DNA of 64,000 bases from assembly GCF_900220965.1 (NCBI RefSeq), contig NZ_OBQC01000005.1, positions 145,275 through 209,274 of the forward strand, read 5' to 3'. This DNA comes from Ureibacillus acetophenoni. GTDB taxonomy: Bacteria; Bacillota; Bacilli; Bacillales_A; Planococcaceae. The notes beneath the pieces are model-generated. The model saw nothing but the letters and a program-made list of their open reading frames with translations, did no database searches and was not told the origin of the DNA. Below, piece after piece: positions 46,476 to 56,592 of the stretch. The position numbers and the translations under genes were made by a program. The first letter of the stretch is position 1. Every line of letters starts with the position of its first letter.

Positions 46476-48374
46476 CTATTTGCTACTTACTCGAGCAATT
46501 TTCCCTTGCTCAATATAAACAAGAAGAATGGAAATATCTGCAGGATTCACTCCTGAGATTCGAGATGCTTGTGCAATTGACAATGGTCGTACTTCTTTTA
46601 ACTTTTCACGAGCCTCTGTTGCTAAGCTTGAAATATCATCGTAATCAATATTTTCGGGTATTTTCTTCTCTTCCATTTTGTGAAGTTTCTCTACTTGAGA
46701 TAGAGCTTTTTGAATATATCCTTCATATTTTAGTTGAATTTCAATTTGTTCTTTTACTTCATCGCTAAATTCAACATTTGGTGGTGTAAGTGATGCCACT
46801 AAATTATAAGTCATTTCAGTTCGTTTTACTAAATCTGCTGCACGAATCCCGTCTTTTAGTTCTGTTCCGCCAACAGATCGTATTACTTGCTGAGTTGTTT
46901 CGTTTGGTTTAATAATCGTTTCTCGAAGACGAGCAATTTCAGTATCAATTTGTTCTTTCTTCGTTAAATACTTATTATAACGTTCTTCTGAGATCATACC
47001 TAATTCGTAAGCTATCTCTGTTAGTCGTAAGTCTGCATTATCATGGCGTAGTAATAAGCGATATTCCGCACGTGAAGTTAGTAAACGATACGGTTCATTT
47101 GTTCCCTTTGTCACTAAATCATCAATTAATACTCCAATGTAAGCATCTGAACGTTTTAAAATTACTTCATCTTTACCTAATACTCTTCTTGCAGCATTAA
47201 TACCTGCCATTAATCCTTGACCTGCTGCTTCTTCATAACCACTTGTTCCATTAATTTGACCAGCAGTATAAAGATTTTTAATTCCCTTAGTTTCAAGTGT
47301 TGGCCATAATTGAGTTGGAACAACTGCATCATACTCAATTGCGTAGCCAGCACGCATCATTTGTGCATTTTCTAATCCTGGAACTGTTCGAAGCATTTGA
47401 ACTTGAATATCTTCAGGTAAACTTGTAGATAACCCTTGAACATATACTTCATCTGTTTCACGACCTTCAGGTTCTAAGAAAATTTGATGACGAGGTTTAT
47501 CGTTAAAACGTACCACTTTAGTTTCAATTGATGGGCAATAACGTGGTCCAGGACCTGTAACTAAACCAGTAAACATTGGTGCTTTATCTAAATTGTTATT
47601 AATAATTTCATGTGTTTCTAAGCTTGTATATGTTAACCAACATGGTAATTGATCTAATATAAATTCAGTTGTTTCAAAGCTAAAGGCACGTGGAACATCA
47701 TCGCCAGGTTGAATTTCTGTTTTACTATAGTCAATCGTTTTACCATTCACACGTGGTGGTGTTCCCGTTTTAAAGCGTACCATCTCAAAGCCTAAATCAA
47801 GTAAGTTATCTGCAAGTTTAAGGGATGGTCGCATGTTATTTGGTCCACTTGAGTATTTCAAATCCCCTAAAATTATTTCTCCGCGCAAATAAGTACCTGT
47901 AGTAACAATGACAGTCTTTGCTCTGTAAATACCACCAGTTTGTGTTATAACACCTTTAACTTCACCATCTTCAACGATGAGTTCATCCACCATTGCTTGA
48001 TAGACAGTTAAATTTTCTTGTTCTTCAATAATACGTTTCATTTCACGTTGGTAAAGAACTTTGTCTGCTTGTGCACGTAACGCACGAACTGCAGGTCCTT
48101 TTCCTGTGTTTAACATACGCATTTGTATATGCGTTTTATCGATTACTTTCCCCATTAGTCCGCCTAATGCGTCAATTTCACGAACTACAATTCCTTTTGC
48201 AGGTCCTCCAATTGAAGGGTTACATGGCATAAAGGCAATCATATCTATATTGATTGTTAACATGAGTGTTTTTATACCCATTTTACTAGCCGCATATGCT
48301 GCTTCTACACCAGCATGACCAGCGCCGATTACTATACAATCAAACGTACCAGCTTCATAAGTTGTCGTTGTCAT
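46476..48374 (-). CDS. mnmG: tRNA uridine-5-carboxymethylaminomethyl modification enzyme MnmG
   Basis: 632 residues from ATG 48374, preceded by AGAGAGGAAG; a longer frame to 48434 adds a non-conserved segment. FAD site [21 protein letters not shown], then [22 protein letters not shown] and [21 protein letters not shown]. Works with MnmE on wobble uridine 34 of several tRNAs. Confidence 0.97.
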   Translation of the reverse strand: MTTTTYEAGTFDCIVIGAGHAGVEAAYAASKMGIKTLMLTINIDMIAFMPCNPSIGGPAKGIVVREIDALGGLMGKVIDKTHIQMRMLNTGKGPAVRALRAQADKVLYQREMKRIIEEQENLTVYQAMVDELIVEDGEVKGVITQTGGIYRAKTVIVTTGTYLRGEIILGDLKYSSGPNNMRPSLKLADNLLDLGFEMVRFKTGTPPRVNGKTIDYSKTEIQPGDDVPRAFSFETTEFILDQLPCWLTYTSLETHEIINNNLDKAPMFTGLVTGPGPRYCPSIETKVVRFNDKPRHQIFLEPEGRETDEVYVQGLSTSLPEDIQVQMLRTVPGLENAQMMRAGYAIEYDAVVPTQLWPTLETKGIKNLYTAGQINGTSGYEEAAGQGLMAGINAARRVLGKDEVILKRSDAYIGVLIDDLVTKGTNEPYRLLTSRAEYRLLLRHDNADLRLTEIAYELGMISEERYNKYLTKKEQIDTEIARLRETIIKPNETTQQVIRSVGGTELKDGIRAADLVKRTEMTYNLVASLTPPNVEFSDEVKEQIEIQLKYEGYIQKALSQVEKLHKMEEKKIPENIDYDDISSLATEAREKLKEVRPLSIAQASRISGVNPADISILLVYIEQGKIARVSSK

Positions 48375-48521
48375 GCTTATCTTCCTCTCTAAATGTTTAC
48401 TTATATAATAATTTTCCCACTTATCTTGTTTCAATCAATTTTTTTATTTCACTTAGCAAATGTTTTTAATGTACTGAATGTTTGCATACAGTCACAAATG
48501 TGCCAAGGCGTTTTTAATTGA

Positions 48522-49907
48522 TTATTTTCCTAAACAGAATTGGGAGAATAACTGATTAATTAAGCTTTCTTGCACTGTATCTCCTACAATCTCACCTAAG
48601 ATTTCCCAAGTTCTCGTTACATCAATTTGAACGATGTCTACTGGTACTCCACCTTCAGCACCTTCAATGGCGTCTGAAATCGTTTCAAGGGCTTGATGTA
48701 ATAATGATATGTGACGTGTATTTGAAACATATGTTAGATCATCTGCTTCAATTTGACCTTCAAAGAATAGTGCTGCTATAGCTTCTTCTAGCTCGATTAC
48801 TCCTTCTTCTTTAAGTAATGAAGTCGTTACCACTTTTCTACCATTAGCTAATTGCTCTACCTTTTCAAGATCAATTTTTCGTGGTAAATCGGTTTTATTG
48901 ACCACTACGATAAAATCCATATTTTGAATCGTTTCAAATAATCGTTCATCTTCAACTGATAATTCTTCAGCTGCATTTAGAACAAGTAGTATTAAATCCG
49001 CTTCTTTAAGAACTTGGCGAGATCTTTCTACCCCTATTCTTTCAACGATATCTTCAGTCTCACGGATACCTGCAGTGTCTACAAGTCTTAAAGGAACACC
49101 TCTTACATTGACATACTCCTCTATAATATCACGAGTTGTACCAGCAATATCTGTTACAATTGCTTTATTTTCTTGTACTAAACTATTCAATAAGGATGAC
49201 TTTCCTACATTTGGCCTTCCTAATATAACAGTAGATAAGCCTTCACGCAAAATTTTCCCTTGTGATGATGTTTGTAGTAATTTTTGTATCTCAGATTGAA
49301 CCCAAGAACATTTTTCTAACAACACTGGGATTGTCATTTCTTCTACATCATCATATTCAGGATAATCAATATTAACTTCAACTTGTGCTAACGTTTCAAT
49401 TAATGCTTGGCGCAAGTCGCCAATTAATCTTGATAATTTCCCATCCATTTGTCCTAAAGCAACATTCATGGCACGGTCTGTTTTCGCACGAATTAAATCC
49501 ATTACTGCCTCAGCCTGAGATAAGTCAATACGGCCATTTAGGAATGCTCGTTTTGTAAACTCACCAGGTTCTGCAAGTCTTGCTCCATTTCTTAGTACAA
49601 GTTGCAGTACTCGATTTACTGAAACAATTCCACCGTGACAATTGATTTCAACAACATCTTCTCTAGTGAAAGTTTTAGGCCCGCGCATTAACGAAACCAT
49701 CACTTCTTCTACTACATCATTTGTACTTGGATCTATTAAATGTCCGTAATGGATTGTATGTGATTTTTCTTCCTCAAGTTTTTTTCCACTCGGCGACCTG
49801 AATATTTTATCGGAAATCTTAACCGCTTCTTCCCCACTTAATCGAACGATGGCAATGGCTCCTTCGCCCATTGGTGTGGATATTGCAGCAATCGTATCAA
49901 ATTCCAT
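48522..49907 (-). CDS. mnmE: tRNA modification GTPase MnmE
   Basis: 461 residues. N-terminal tetrahydrofolate-binding domain ([21 protein letters not shown]), helical domain, and embedded G domain: [28 protein letters not shown] and NKTD. Ends with the reactive C-terminal FCLGK (FC[I/L]GK motif). Forms a complex with MnmG. Confidence 0.97.
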   Translation of the reverse strand: MEFDTIAAISTPMGEGAIAIVRLSGEEAVKISDKIFRSPSGKKLEEEKSHTIHYGHLIDPSTNDVVEEVMVSLMRGPKTFTREDVVEINCHGGIVSVNRVLQLVLRNGARLAEPGEFTKRAFLNGRIDLSQAEAVMDLIRAKTDRAMNVALGQMDGKLSRLIGDLRQALIETLAQVEVNIDYPEYDDVEEMTIPVLLEKCSWVQSEIQKLLQTSSQGKILREGLSTVILGRPNVGKSSLLNSLVQENKAIVTDIAGTTRDIIEEYVNVRGVPLRLVDTAGIRETEDIVERIGVERSRQVLKEADLILLVLNAAEELSVEDERLFETIQNMDFIVVVNKTDLPRKIDLEKVEQLANGRKVVTTSLLKEEGVIELEEAIAALFFEGQIEADDLTYVSNTRHISLLHQALETISDAIEGAEGGVPVDIVQIDVTRTWEILGEIVGDTVQESLINQLFSQFCLGK

Positions 49908-49952
49908 TTGTATATGCTCCTTCTAAAATGTACTTCATCTATTTTTCGAAAC

Positions 49953-50104
49953 TTATTCACATCTATTTGCAAACAAATTTTTAGTTTTTTAATCGGCAAA
50001 AGTTATCCACATGAGGATAACTTTTGCGAACAACATTTACTAACAATTTAGAGTAACATATTTTAGTGAAATACGAAAGTAAAGCAATTTCCACATGTGG
50101 ATAT
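49953..50104. promoter_or_regulatory. DnaA-box group between mnmE and jag
   Basis: TTATTCACA at 49953-49961, a perfect TTATCCACA at 50003-50011, and back-to-back ATTTCCACA/TGTGGATAT at 50087-50104. The second box is inside a perfect inverted repeat, GCAAAAGTTATCC/GGATAACTTTTGC (49996-50028), which may act as a terminator or bring two half-sites together. Confidence 0.55.
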
Positions 50105-50178
50105 GTATGTTTTTTTATTGTCCCTAAACAACTTTTTACACAAATTTAAATAAAAAATTTGGCTTTCTGGAGGAAATC

Positions 50179-50237
50179 ACATACGACATATTCAAAGTTA
50201 TGTGTAAATTACACTTAACTCTAGTTATGTCGTATGT
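50179..50237. repeat. Long inverted repeat (cruciform-type) between mnmE and jag
   Basis: Outer perfect 12-base arms ACATACGACATA (50179-50190) and TATGTCGTATGT (50226-50237). Inner 12-base arms AGTTATGTGTAA (50196-50207) and TTACACTTAACT (50209-50220) with one mismatch. No T tract follows on either strand. Confidence 0.8.
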
Positions 50238-50338
50238 CAATTTCGTTAATTAGTGCATATTAAACTTTTTAAAATTAGATCAAGATGTTGTTAGTATATA
50301 TAAAACAAAGGATTTTCTATTTTTAAGCAAAGAAAAAA

Positions 50339-50366
50339 GGCAAAACTATTTTTAAATAGTTTTGCC
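50339..50366 (-). terminator. Intrinsic terminator of the rpmH-rnpA-yidC-jag cluster
   Basis: GGCAAAACTATTT/AAATAGTTTTGCC arms with a short loop, then TTTTTTCTTTGC on the minus strand. Confidence 0.93.
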
Positions 50367-50391
50367 TAACTTCTAATATTTACTTTACCAA

Positions 50392-51192
50392 TTATTTTAA
50401 TGGTTCAATTACTAAATAACGATTTGGTTCTGTTCCTTCTGAGTATGTTTCGATATCAATTCGATTAGCTAATGCATTATGAATGATCTTTCTTTCATAA
50501 GATGGCATCGGTTCGAATGCAACTTTTCTACCAGTTCTTACAGCTTTATCTGCCATACGATCTGCTAAACTTTCTAATGTAGATTGGCGTCTTTCCCGGT
50601 AGTTTTCAACGTCTAATGTGAGTGAAATAAATGTTTTTGCAACATTATTAATAACTAATTGCGTTAACTGTTGTAAAGCATTAAGCGTAGCACCATGTTT
50701 ACCGATTAACAAAGCTGCTTTTTCACTTTCTAGTTTAAATAATAAACGTTTGCCTTCATATTCAGAATGTATTTTTAAATCGTGGATATCCATTTCCTTT
50801 GCAATATTAAATATATATTGCTTTGCTTTTTCAACTGGATCTTCCTCTTGCATTTTAGAAACATTGTTTTGAGTTTCAACTGGTTCAACTTGTTTACTTT
50901 CTTGCTCTTCTTCACTTTCAACAAGTTCAACTGTTTTTTTCTCGATTAATTCAGTAGTTTCAACCGGTTCATTTTGTACTGGTTGAACAACTTCATTTTG
51001 TTCAATTTCTTTCGGTTCTTCTTCTTTTACTGTTACTCGTACTTCAGCTGGTTTTGCACCAAAACCTAAAAATCCTTTTTTACCTTCTTGTAAAACTTCA
51101 ACATCTACTTGTTCACGTGTTACCCCAAGTTTCTGTAACGCTAAGTGAAGCGCTTCCTCAACGTTTGCACCTAATTGCGTAATTTGTTTCAC
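50392..51192 (-). CDS. jag: Jag/KhpB RNA-binding protein (SpoIIIJ-associated)
   Basis: 266 residues from a GTG start overlapping the yidC stop (GTGA). N-terminal Jag domain (LGANVEEALHLALQKLGVTREQVDVEVLQEGKKGFLGFGAKPAEV), a long Glu/Val/Gln-rich linker (about 65-130), KH domain (LLIGKHGATLNALQQLTQLVINN) and R3H domain (ERRQSTLESLADRMADKAVRTG...MPSYERKIIHNALAN). RNA-binding partner of KhpA that affects division and wall growth. Confidence 0.95.
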   Translation of the reverse strand: MKQITQLGANVEEALHLALQKLGVTREQVDVEVLQEGKKGFLGFGAKPAEVRVTVKEEEPKEIEQNEVVQPVQNEPVETTELIEKKTVELVESEEEQESKQVEPVETQNNVSKMQEEDPVEKAKQYIFNIAKEMDIHDLKIHSEYEGKRLLFKLESEKAALLIGKHGATLNALQQLTQLVINNVAKTFISLTLDVENYRERRQSTLESLADRMADKAVRTGRKVAFEPMPSYERKIIHNALANRIDIETYSEGTEPNRYLVIEPLK

Positions 51193-51959
51193 TTTTTCGC
51201 TCCTCCTGTTGTAGCAGCTTCTTTATTTCTATTCCAAGGTTTATAAATTACAAGGTTTTGTATTACTGAAACCATATTTCCGACAACCCAATATAATGAT
51301 AATGCAGCTGGTAAAACAATACCGAAACCTACAATCATTAATGGCATAATGTACATCATTATTTTCATTTGAGGGTTGTCCATTGCAGGGCCTGTCATAA
51401 GTACAACATATTGAATTAGACCTGCTAAGACTGCTAGTACAATACTTGGTTCACCAAGTGGGAATACTAAAAATGTTCCTAGTGGGAATAAATCAGGTGT
51501 TGCATTCATACGGCTGATTGCATGGTAGAAACCAATTAAAATCGGCATTTGAACTAAAATTGGCAAACATCCAGCTAGAGGATTTACACCAGCAGTTTGC
51601 ATTAGAGCCATCATTTCTTGTTGGTACTTTTGTTGAGTAATGGCATCTTTAGAAGCATACTTTTGTTGCAATTCCTTCATTTTTGGTTGGATTTCTTGCA
51701 TCTTTTTAGAACTTTTAACTTGTTTAATTGTTAATGGAAGAATTACTAAACGAATAATAATTGTTACAGCAATAATCCCTAAACCGTAAGAGCCTAGTAA
51801 ATCAGCAAAAAATTTGATGAATGAAACTAATGGCCAGACGATGAATTCATTCCAGAATCCTTTACTTTCTGCCGATATTGGCTGATCAAATTCTGTACAG
51901 CCTGATAGTAACAATACTACCGATAGGAGCGACAGAATTACCCAAAAATTTTTCTTCAA
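51189..51959 (-). CDS. yidC: YidC/SpoIIIJ membrane protein insertase
   Basis: 256 residues from TTG 51959 after GGAGGAAGAAGG; a longer frame to 51986 runs through that ribosome binding site. Lipoprotein signal with lipobox LLSGC, then five spans of the YidC core: LGIIAVTIIIRLVILPLTIKQ (with the conserved substrate-contacting Arg), NPLAGCLPILVQMPILIGFYHAI, and the final ALSLYWVVGNMVSVIQN. Inserts membrane proteins; downstream of rnpA, coupled to jag. Confidence 0.95.
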   Translation of the reverse strand: MKKNFWVILSLLSVVLLLSGCTEFDQPISAESKGFWNEFIVWPLVSFIKFFADLLGSYGLGIIAVTIIIRLVILPLTIKQVKSSKKMQEIQPKMKELQQKYASKDAITQQKYQQEMMALMQTAGVNPLAGCLPILVQMPILIGFYHAISRMNATPDLFPLGTFLVFPLGEPSIVLAVLAGLIQYVVLMTGPAMDNPQMKIMMYIMPLMIVGFGIVLPAALSLYWVVGNMVSVIQNLVIYKPWNRNKEAATTGGAKK

Positions 51960-52211
51960 CCTTCTTCCTCCTAAAGCACTATTCAATTTTTACAATTATG
52001 TTTAATCCGGTGTATCGTCCGATAAATTTAACTTAAAATGATAAAAATTTTAGATTTATACAAAAAAATTGACGGACGCTAACACTAGTAGTACAACTAA
52101 CAATCAGTAATAATTAAAAACCCTCACTGATAGATAGTTTCACTGCATTTTAGCTATTTTACCATGTGATGAAAAATCACTCTACTATTGTTTCAATTTT
52201 CCAAATGAAAA

Positions 52212-52556
52212 TTACTGTTTTTTTAATACTTTTGCTATTTTAAGTACATGTTCTAGGCTTTTTTTCGTCTCATGAAAATCTAAATTGGCCGCCGGATTCC
52301 TGGCGATAATAACATAATCCATATCTTGTCTTAATTGATCTTTTAATTCTAAAAATGCTTGTCGGATGTACCTTTTAACTTGTACACGTGTGACCGCTTT
52401 ACCAATCTTTTTACTAACGGATAAGCCAATTCGAAATTCTTCTTGTCCTTCTTTTTGTAAGCAATAAACTACAAACTGACGATTTGCAAAGGATTTTCCC
52501 TTTTTAAATACCTTTTGGAAATCCTCATTCTTTTTAACACGTTGACGTTTTTTCAT
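52212..52556 (-). CDS. rnpA: Ribonuclease P protein component
   Basis: 114 residues. [30 protein letters not shown] and [27 protein letters not shown] (RNR-type RNA contact helix) define RnpA. It assists the RNA subunit in maturing tRNA 5' ends. Confidence 0.97.
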   Translation of the reverse strand: MKKRQRVKKNEDFQKVFKKGKSFANRQFVVYCLQKEGQEEFRIGLSVSKKIGKAVTRVQVKRYIRQAFLELKDQLRQDMDYVIIARNPAANLDFHETKKSLEHVLKIAKVLKKQ

Positions 52557-52633
52557 TTCTTCACCTAACCTAGCCTCAAAAGTACAATGGTAACGTTTTC
52601 TCTATTATTTAAACCACAATAAAGAAAAAAAGA

Positions 52634-52653
52634 CCACTGATGAAGCTCAGTGG
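52634..52653 (-). terminator. Intrinsic terminator or attenuator between rpmH and rnpA
   Basis: CCACTGA/TCAGTGG arms, then TCTTTTTTTCTTT on the minus strand, immediately after the rpmH stop. It probably lowers rnpA expression relative to rpmH. Confidence 0.85.
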
Positions 52654-52655
52654 AC

Positions 52656-52790
52656 TTATGCTGATAATACTTTTCTTCCTTTACGACGGCGAGCAGCTAA
52701 TACTTTACGACCGTTTTTCGTACTCATACGTGCACGGAAACCATGTACTTTACTATGTTTACGTGTTTTTGGTTGGTATGTGCGTTTCAT
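52656..52790 (-). CDS. rpmH: 50S ribosomal protein L34
   Basis: 44 residues, [19 protein letters not shown] then [25 protein letters not shown], standard bL34. A GGAGGTG-type ribosome binding site lies upstream. First gene of the cluster left of the origin. Confidence 0.98.
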   Translation of the reverse strand: MKRTYQPKTRKHSKVHGFRARMSTKNGRKVLAARRRKGRKVLSA

Positions 52791-52895
52791 ATATAGAACA
52801 CCTCCAAATGAAAGTTTTTATTTAAGTTCGTCTGGCATATTTGATACTAAGTTTTTTGAGATAACTCAAAACAATCTATTGATCCGCCAGAGGTA

Positions 52896-53028
52896 TTTAA
52901 CTTCATTCATCTCACCACGGATCTCGCGTGAGACTTCTGTATCTATCGCAAGCTTTTAATAAAAGATCAAAAGGATGCACCTGTCATTTTCTTTAGTGCA
53001 AACAAAGCATGTGCTGAATGAAGTTAAA
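52896..53028. repeat. Hairpin-rich element bounded by a 13-base inverted repeat, next to oriC
   Basis: TTTAACTTCATTC at 52896-52908 and GAATGAAGTTAAA at 53016-53028 are exact inverted copies. Inside are CTTTT-AAT-AAAAG, TGCAC-loop-GTGCA (52976-53000, loop CTGTCATTTTCTTTA) and AGCATGTGCT. TATCGCAAGCTTT at about 52944 and the CTGTCATTTTCTTT loop resemble the CTGTCGCAAGCTTTCG and CTGTCGCTTCTCTTTCG loops found after purA and near walJ. Confidence 0.65.
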
Positions 53029-53115
53029 TCTCTATTCAACATACAGACCACAATATTATATATAAATTCTATCGTCAATGTCAATCATTGAAATAATATA
53101 CGAACTACCTTTCAT

Positions 53116-53414
53116 TTATCCACAATTATAACCGATTTTTATAAACACATACTGTGTATTAATTTTTAATAGATTTTTTTATCCACAACACTTAATAACA
53201 CCTTCTACACATACTAAGCTGTTGTGGAAAACTGTCGAGTGCATAAATATACATTGTGTGGATAAGTTTCATCAGCTATTGAAATGACTATATTTTTTTG
53301 TTACGATTATTGTGTTTTCCCTTGTGGAATATTTTATTCGAAATTCATTTATCCACAATTGTTAATAACTTGTGGACAAAGTTTTGCACTAGATATGGGT
53401 AATAGTTATCCACA
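53116..53414. promoter_or_regulatory. oriC left DnaA-box cluster (upstream of dnaA)
   Basis: Perfect TTATCCACA at 53116-53124, 53179-53187, 53349-53357 and 53406-53414, and an inverted perfect box TGTGGATAA at 53257-53265. Near matches are TTTTCCACA (inverted, 53223-53231) and TTGTCCACA (inverted, 53371-53379). This is the incA/B-type part of a bipartite Bacillus origin and also the dnaA autoregulatory region. Confidence 0.93.
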
Positions 53415-53489
53415 GTATGTGATTTTGTGTAATAACTGAAAATATAAAATGAAATTTTTTAATTTAATTTATGTAAAGGAGACGAAGGC

Positions 53490-54833
53490 TTGGAACATTT
53501 AGAAGAATTATGGAACAATGTCCTGGCTCAAGTTGAACAAAAAATTTCAAAACCAAGCTTTGAAACATGGTTAAAATCAACAAAGTTGCTTTCATATAAA
53601 GGAACGAACGTAATAATTGCTGCACCGAATTCATTTGCTCGCGATTGGCTAGAGAATCACTATGTCCATCTAATCGCGGGTATTTTAGCTGAATTAACAG
53701 GTGAAGATTTGTTGATTAAATTTGTTGTTCAAAAAGATCAGGATAGTGATGACTTTGAATTACCTGCTCCAATTATCCAAGCAAAAGATACAGAGCATTA
53801 CGATAGTTCTGCAGGAATGCTCAATCCGAAGTATACATTCGATACATTCGTAATTGGTGCCGGTAACCGATTTGCTCATGCTGCTTCACTAGCAGTAGCT
53901 GAGGCACCCGCAAATGCTTATAACCCATTCTTTATCTATGGAGGGGTTGGTTTAGGTAAAACCCATCTGATGCATGCAATAGGACACTATGTATTAGAAC
54001 ACAATCCGAACGCTAAAGTTGTTTATCTCTCATCTGAGAAGTTTACAAATGAGTTTATTAACTCTATTCGTGATAACAAGGCAGTAGATTTTCGTAATAA
54101 ATATAGAAATGTAGATGTCTTGTTAATAGATGATATTCAGTTCCTAGCTGGAAAAGAATCAACTCAAGAGGAATTTTTCCATACTTTTAACACATTACAC
54201 ACTGAATCTAAACAAATTGTTATCTCTAGTGACAGACCACCTAAAGAAATTCCAACATTAGAAGATCGTTTACGTTCTCGATTTGAATGGGGATTAATAA
54301 CTGATATTACTCCTCCAGATTTAGAAACGAGAATAGCTATTTTGCGTAAAAAAGCAAAAGCAGATGGCCTAGATATTCCAAACGAAGTAATGCACTATAT
54401 TGCCAATCAAATTGATACAAATATTCGTGAACTAGAAGGTGCTTTGATAAGAGTTGTTGCTTATTCCTCTCTAGTAAATCAAGATATTTCTGCAGAATTA
54501 GCACAGCAAGCTTTAAAAGATATTATTCCAAACTCTAAACCGCGTATAATTACAATCCTTGATATAAAGGAAGTAGTTGGGGAGCATTATCAAATTAAGT
54601 TAGAAGATTTTGCGGCAAAACGTCGTACAAAACAAATTGCATTTCCAAGACAAGTAGCTATGTATTTATCTCGTGAATTAACAGACTTCTCATTACCAAA
54701 AATAGGGGAGGAGTTTGGAGGTCGTGATCACACTACTGTAATTCACGCTCATGAAAAAATCGCCAAAATGCTAAAAGAGGATCAGCAATTACAACAAGAT
54801 ATTAAACAAATTCGTAGTGTATTAGGAAAATAA
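53490..54833 (+). CDS. dnaA: Chromosomal replication initiator DnaA
   Basis: 447 residues from TTG 53490 after AAAGGAGACG. Domain I ([27 protein letters not shown]), a short domain II, AAA+ domain III with Walker [16 protein letters not shown] and Walker [16 protein letters not shown], and domain IV helix-turn-helix ending in the signature [16 protein letters not shown]. Opens the origin. DnaA boxes flank it on both sides. Confidence 0.98.
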   Translation: MEHLEELWNNVLAQVEQKISKPSFETWLKSTKLLSYKGTNVIIAAPNSFARDWLENHYVHLIAGILAELTGEDLLIKFVVQKDQDSDDFELPAPIIQAKDTEHYDSSAGMLNPKYTFDTFVIGAGNRFAHAASLAVAEAPANAYNPFFIYGGVGLGKTHLMHAIGHYVLEHNPNAKVVYLSSEKFTNEFINSIRDNKAVDFRNKYRNVDVLLIDDIQFLAGKESTQEEFFHTFNTLHTESKQIVISSDRPPKEIPTLEDRLRSRFEWGLITDITPPDLETRIAILRKKAKADGLDIPNEVMHYIANQIDTNIRELEGALIRVVAYSSLVNQDISAELAQQALKDIIPNSKPRIITILDIKEVVGEHYQIKLEDFAAKRRTKQIAFPRQVAMYLSRELTDFSLPKIGEEFGGRDHTTVIHAHEKIAKMLKEDQQLQQDIKQIRSVLGK

Positions 54834-54836
54834 GGT

Positions 54837-54990
54837 TGTGGATAATTCTATAAGATGTACACTTGCTTATGAACAAGTTGTTAACATGTGAATAAGTAGG
54901 TGTTTTATAGGAAATTTTAGTTTATCCACAAATCCACAGGGCCTACTACTATATCTATTAATATCTTTTAAATAATATAATTAATAAGAG
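54837..54990. promoter_or_regulatory. oriC right DnaA boxes and DNA unwinding element
   Basis: Inverted box TGTGGATAA at 54837-54845, inverted near-box TGTGAATAA at 54887-54895, then TTATCCACA (54922-54930) and AAATCCACA (54930-54938). These are followed by a GGGCC run, CTACTACTATATCTATTA (DnaA-trio-like 3-base repeats, 54943-54960) and an AT-rich stretch. The order box-box-GC-trios-AT matches the B. subtilis basal unwinding system. Confidence 0.9.
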
Positions 54991-55001
54991 AGGTATAATT
55001 A

Positions 55002-56138
55002 ATGAAATTTGATATTATGCGAGACCGTTTGTTGGATGGGTTAAATGATGTCATGAAGGCAGTTAGCTCCAAAACGACAATTCCCATTTTAACCGGCATA
55101 AAAATTGATGTAACCGAAGAAGGATTACGTTTAACTGGTAGTGATGCAGATATTACCATTCAAACGTTTATTCCTATTGAGGAAAATGGAGATCAACTAA
55201 TTAACATTAGTGAACCAGGTTCAATTGTTTTACAAGCAAGAATGTTCAACGAGATTGTACGTAAGTTACCAACAAATGATGTTGAAATTGAAGTATCAAA
55301 TGGTTTCCAAACACATATTCGTTCTGGTAAATCTGAATTCCATTTAATTGGTCTAGATCCAACCGAGTATCCATTATTACCTGAAATTGAAACAGACCAA
55401 CAATTTTCAATCCCTGCTGATTTATTAAAAGCAGTGATTCGTGAAACTGTATTTGCTGTTGCGACTTCTGAAAGCCGTCCTGTATTAACAGGAGTTAACT
55501 GGAACATTCTTGGGGAAGAGTTAATTTGTGTTGCTACAGATAGTCACCGTTTAGCTCGTAGAAAAACAAAACTTGAACAATTGCCAAGTGATGTAAAATC
55601 AGTAGTCATTCCAGGTAAAAGTTTAAACGAATTAAACAAAATCCTTGGTGAATCAACTGAGCCAGTCCAAATTGTAATTACAAGTCAGCAAGTATTATTT
55701 AAAGCTGAGAATGTTTTATTCTTCTCACGTTTGTTAGAAGGGAATTACCCAGATACATCACGTTTAATTCCGGAAGATTTTAAAACAAATATTACTATTA
55801 ACGGAAAATCCCTTTTACAAGCAATTGATCGTGCTTCATTACTTGCTCGTGAAGATAGAAATAATGTGGTACGTTTCGAAACTCTTGAAGGTAATGTTGT
55901 TGAAATTTCTTCTAATTCACCAGAAATCGGTAAAGTAGAAGAACAAATTCAAGTACAATCCCTTGAAGGCGAAAATTTAAAAATCTCATTTAGTGCAAAA
56001 TACATGATGGAAGCACTAAAAGCGATTGATGGACAAGATGTTGTAATTCAATTCACTGGAGCAATGCGTCCATTTATTTTACGTTCTGTTCATGATGATG
56101 CAATTTTACAATTGATCTTACCTGTAAGAACTTATTAA
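55002..56138 (+). CDS. dnaN: DNA polymerase III beta sliding clamp
   Basis: 378 residues in three repeated clamp domains; MKFDIMRDRLLDGLNDVMKAVSSKTTIPILTGIKI and the C-terminal MRPFILRSVHDDAILQLILPVRTY are typical. Ring-shaped processivity factor. Expressed from the dnaA region; closed by a hairpin terminator. Confidence 0.98.
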   Translation: MKFDIMRDRLLDGLNDVMKAVSSKTTIPILTGIKIDVTEEGLRLTGSDADITIQTFIPIEENGDQLINISEPGSIVLQARMFNEIVRKLPTNDVEIEVSNGFQTHIRSGKSEFHLIGLDPTEYPLLPEIETDQQFSIPADLLKAVIRETVFAVATSESRPVLTGVNWNILGEELICVATDSHRLARRKTKLEQLPSDVKSVVIPGKSLNELNKILGESTEPVQIVITSQQVLFKAENVLFFSRLLEGNYPDTSRLIPEDFKTNITINGKSLLQAIDRASLLAREDRNNVVRFETLEGNVVEISSNSPEIGKVEEQIQVQSLEGENLKISFSAKYMMEALKAIDGQDVVIQFTGAMRPFILRSVHDDAILQLILPVRTY

Positions 56139-56153
56139 CATATTTTTTTTGAA

Positions 56154-56183
56154 GGTAGTCGAATTTCTTCGGCTATCTTTTTT
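56154..56183 (+). terminator. Intrinsic terminator after dnaN
   Basis: GGTAGTCGAA/TTCGGCTATC stem, then six T. Confidence 0.85.
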
Positions 56184-56364
56184 GTTTCTAAATAACAAAA
56201 TACATTTTTTGGTAATTTTAATTTTTTACCCTGTGTATAAGTAATTCATCAATTCGATTAAATTAAGAATGAAGTGTGTCTTTCTAATCTAATCTTGGCG
56301 TAAAGCATAAAAATTAGGTATGATATAGAGATAGATGTATTGTAAATCGGAGGATGAACAAGCT

Positions 56365-56592
56365 TTGAATGAAATTGTAATTGATACTGAATTTATCACC
56401 CTTGGTCAAGCTTTAAAACTGACGGACTCAATTAGTTCAGGTGGAATGGCTAAATGGTTTTTACATGAATATGACGTCTATGTGAATGGTGAAGTTGACC
56501 AACGACGTGGTCGTAAATTATATGCTGGTGACGTTATTAATATACCCGGTAATGGCCGATACGTGATTGTAAACAAGAACGGAGATAAGTAA
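56365..56592 (+). CDS. yaaA: YaaA, small S4-domain RNA-binding protein
   Basis: 75 residues from TTG 56365; GGAGG at about 56348-56352 precedes it, and the longer frame from 56335 runs over that site. S4 fold: [48 protein letters not shown]. In B. subtilis linked to ribosome large-subunit assembly. Its stop overlaps the recF ATG (TAATG). Confidence 0.92.
   Translation: MNEIVIDTEFITLGQALKLTDSISSGGMAKWFLHEYDVYVNGEVDQRRGRKLYAGDVINIPGNGRYVIVNKNGDK

Noticed and set aside
51109..51122. CACGTG core in jag as another parS
   Set aside because: The flanks do not match the consensus beyond the six central bases.
52016..52078. CGTCCG/CGGACG inverted repeat between rnpA and yidC
   Set aside because: Six-base arms 50 bases apart with weak inner pairing; not distinguishable from chance.
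52640..52825. Plus-strand frame opposite rpmH
   Set aside because: Antisense shadow of the conserved L34 gene.
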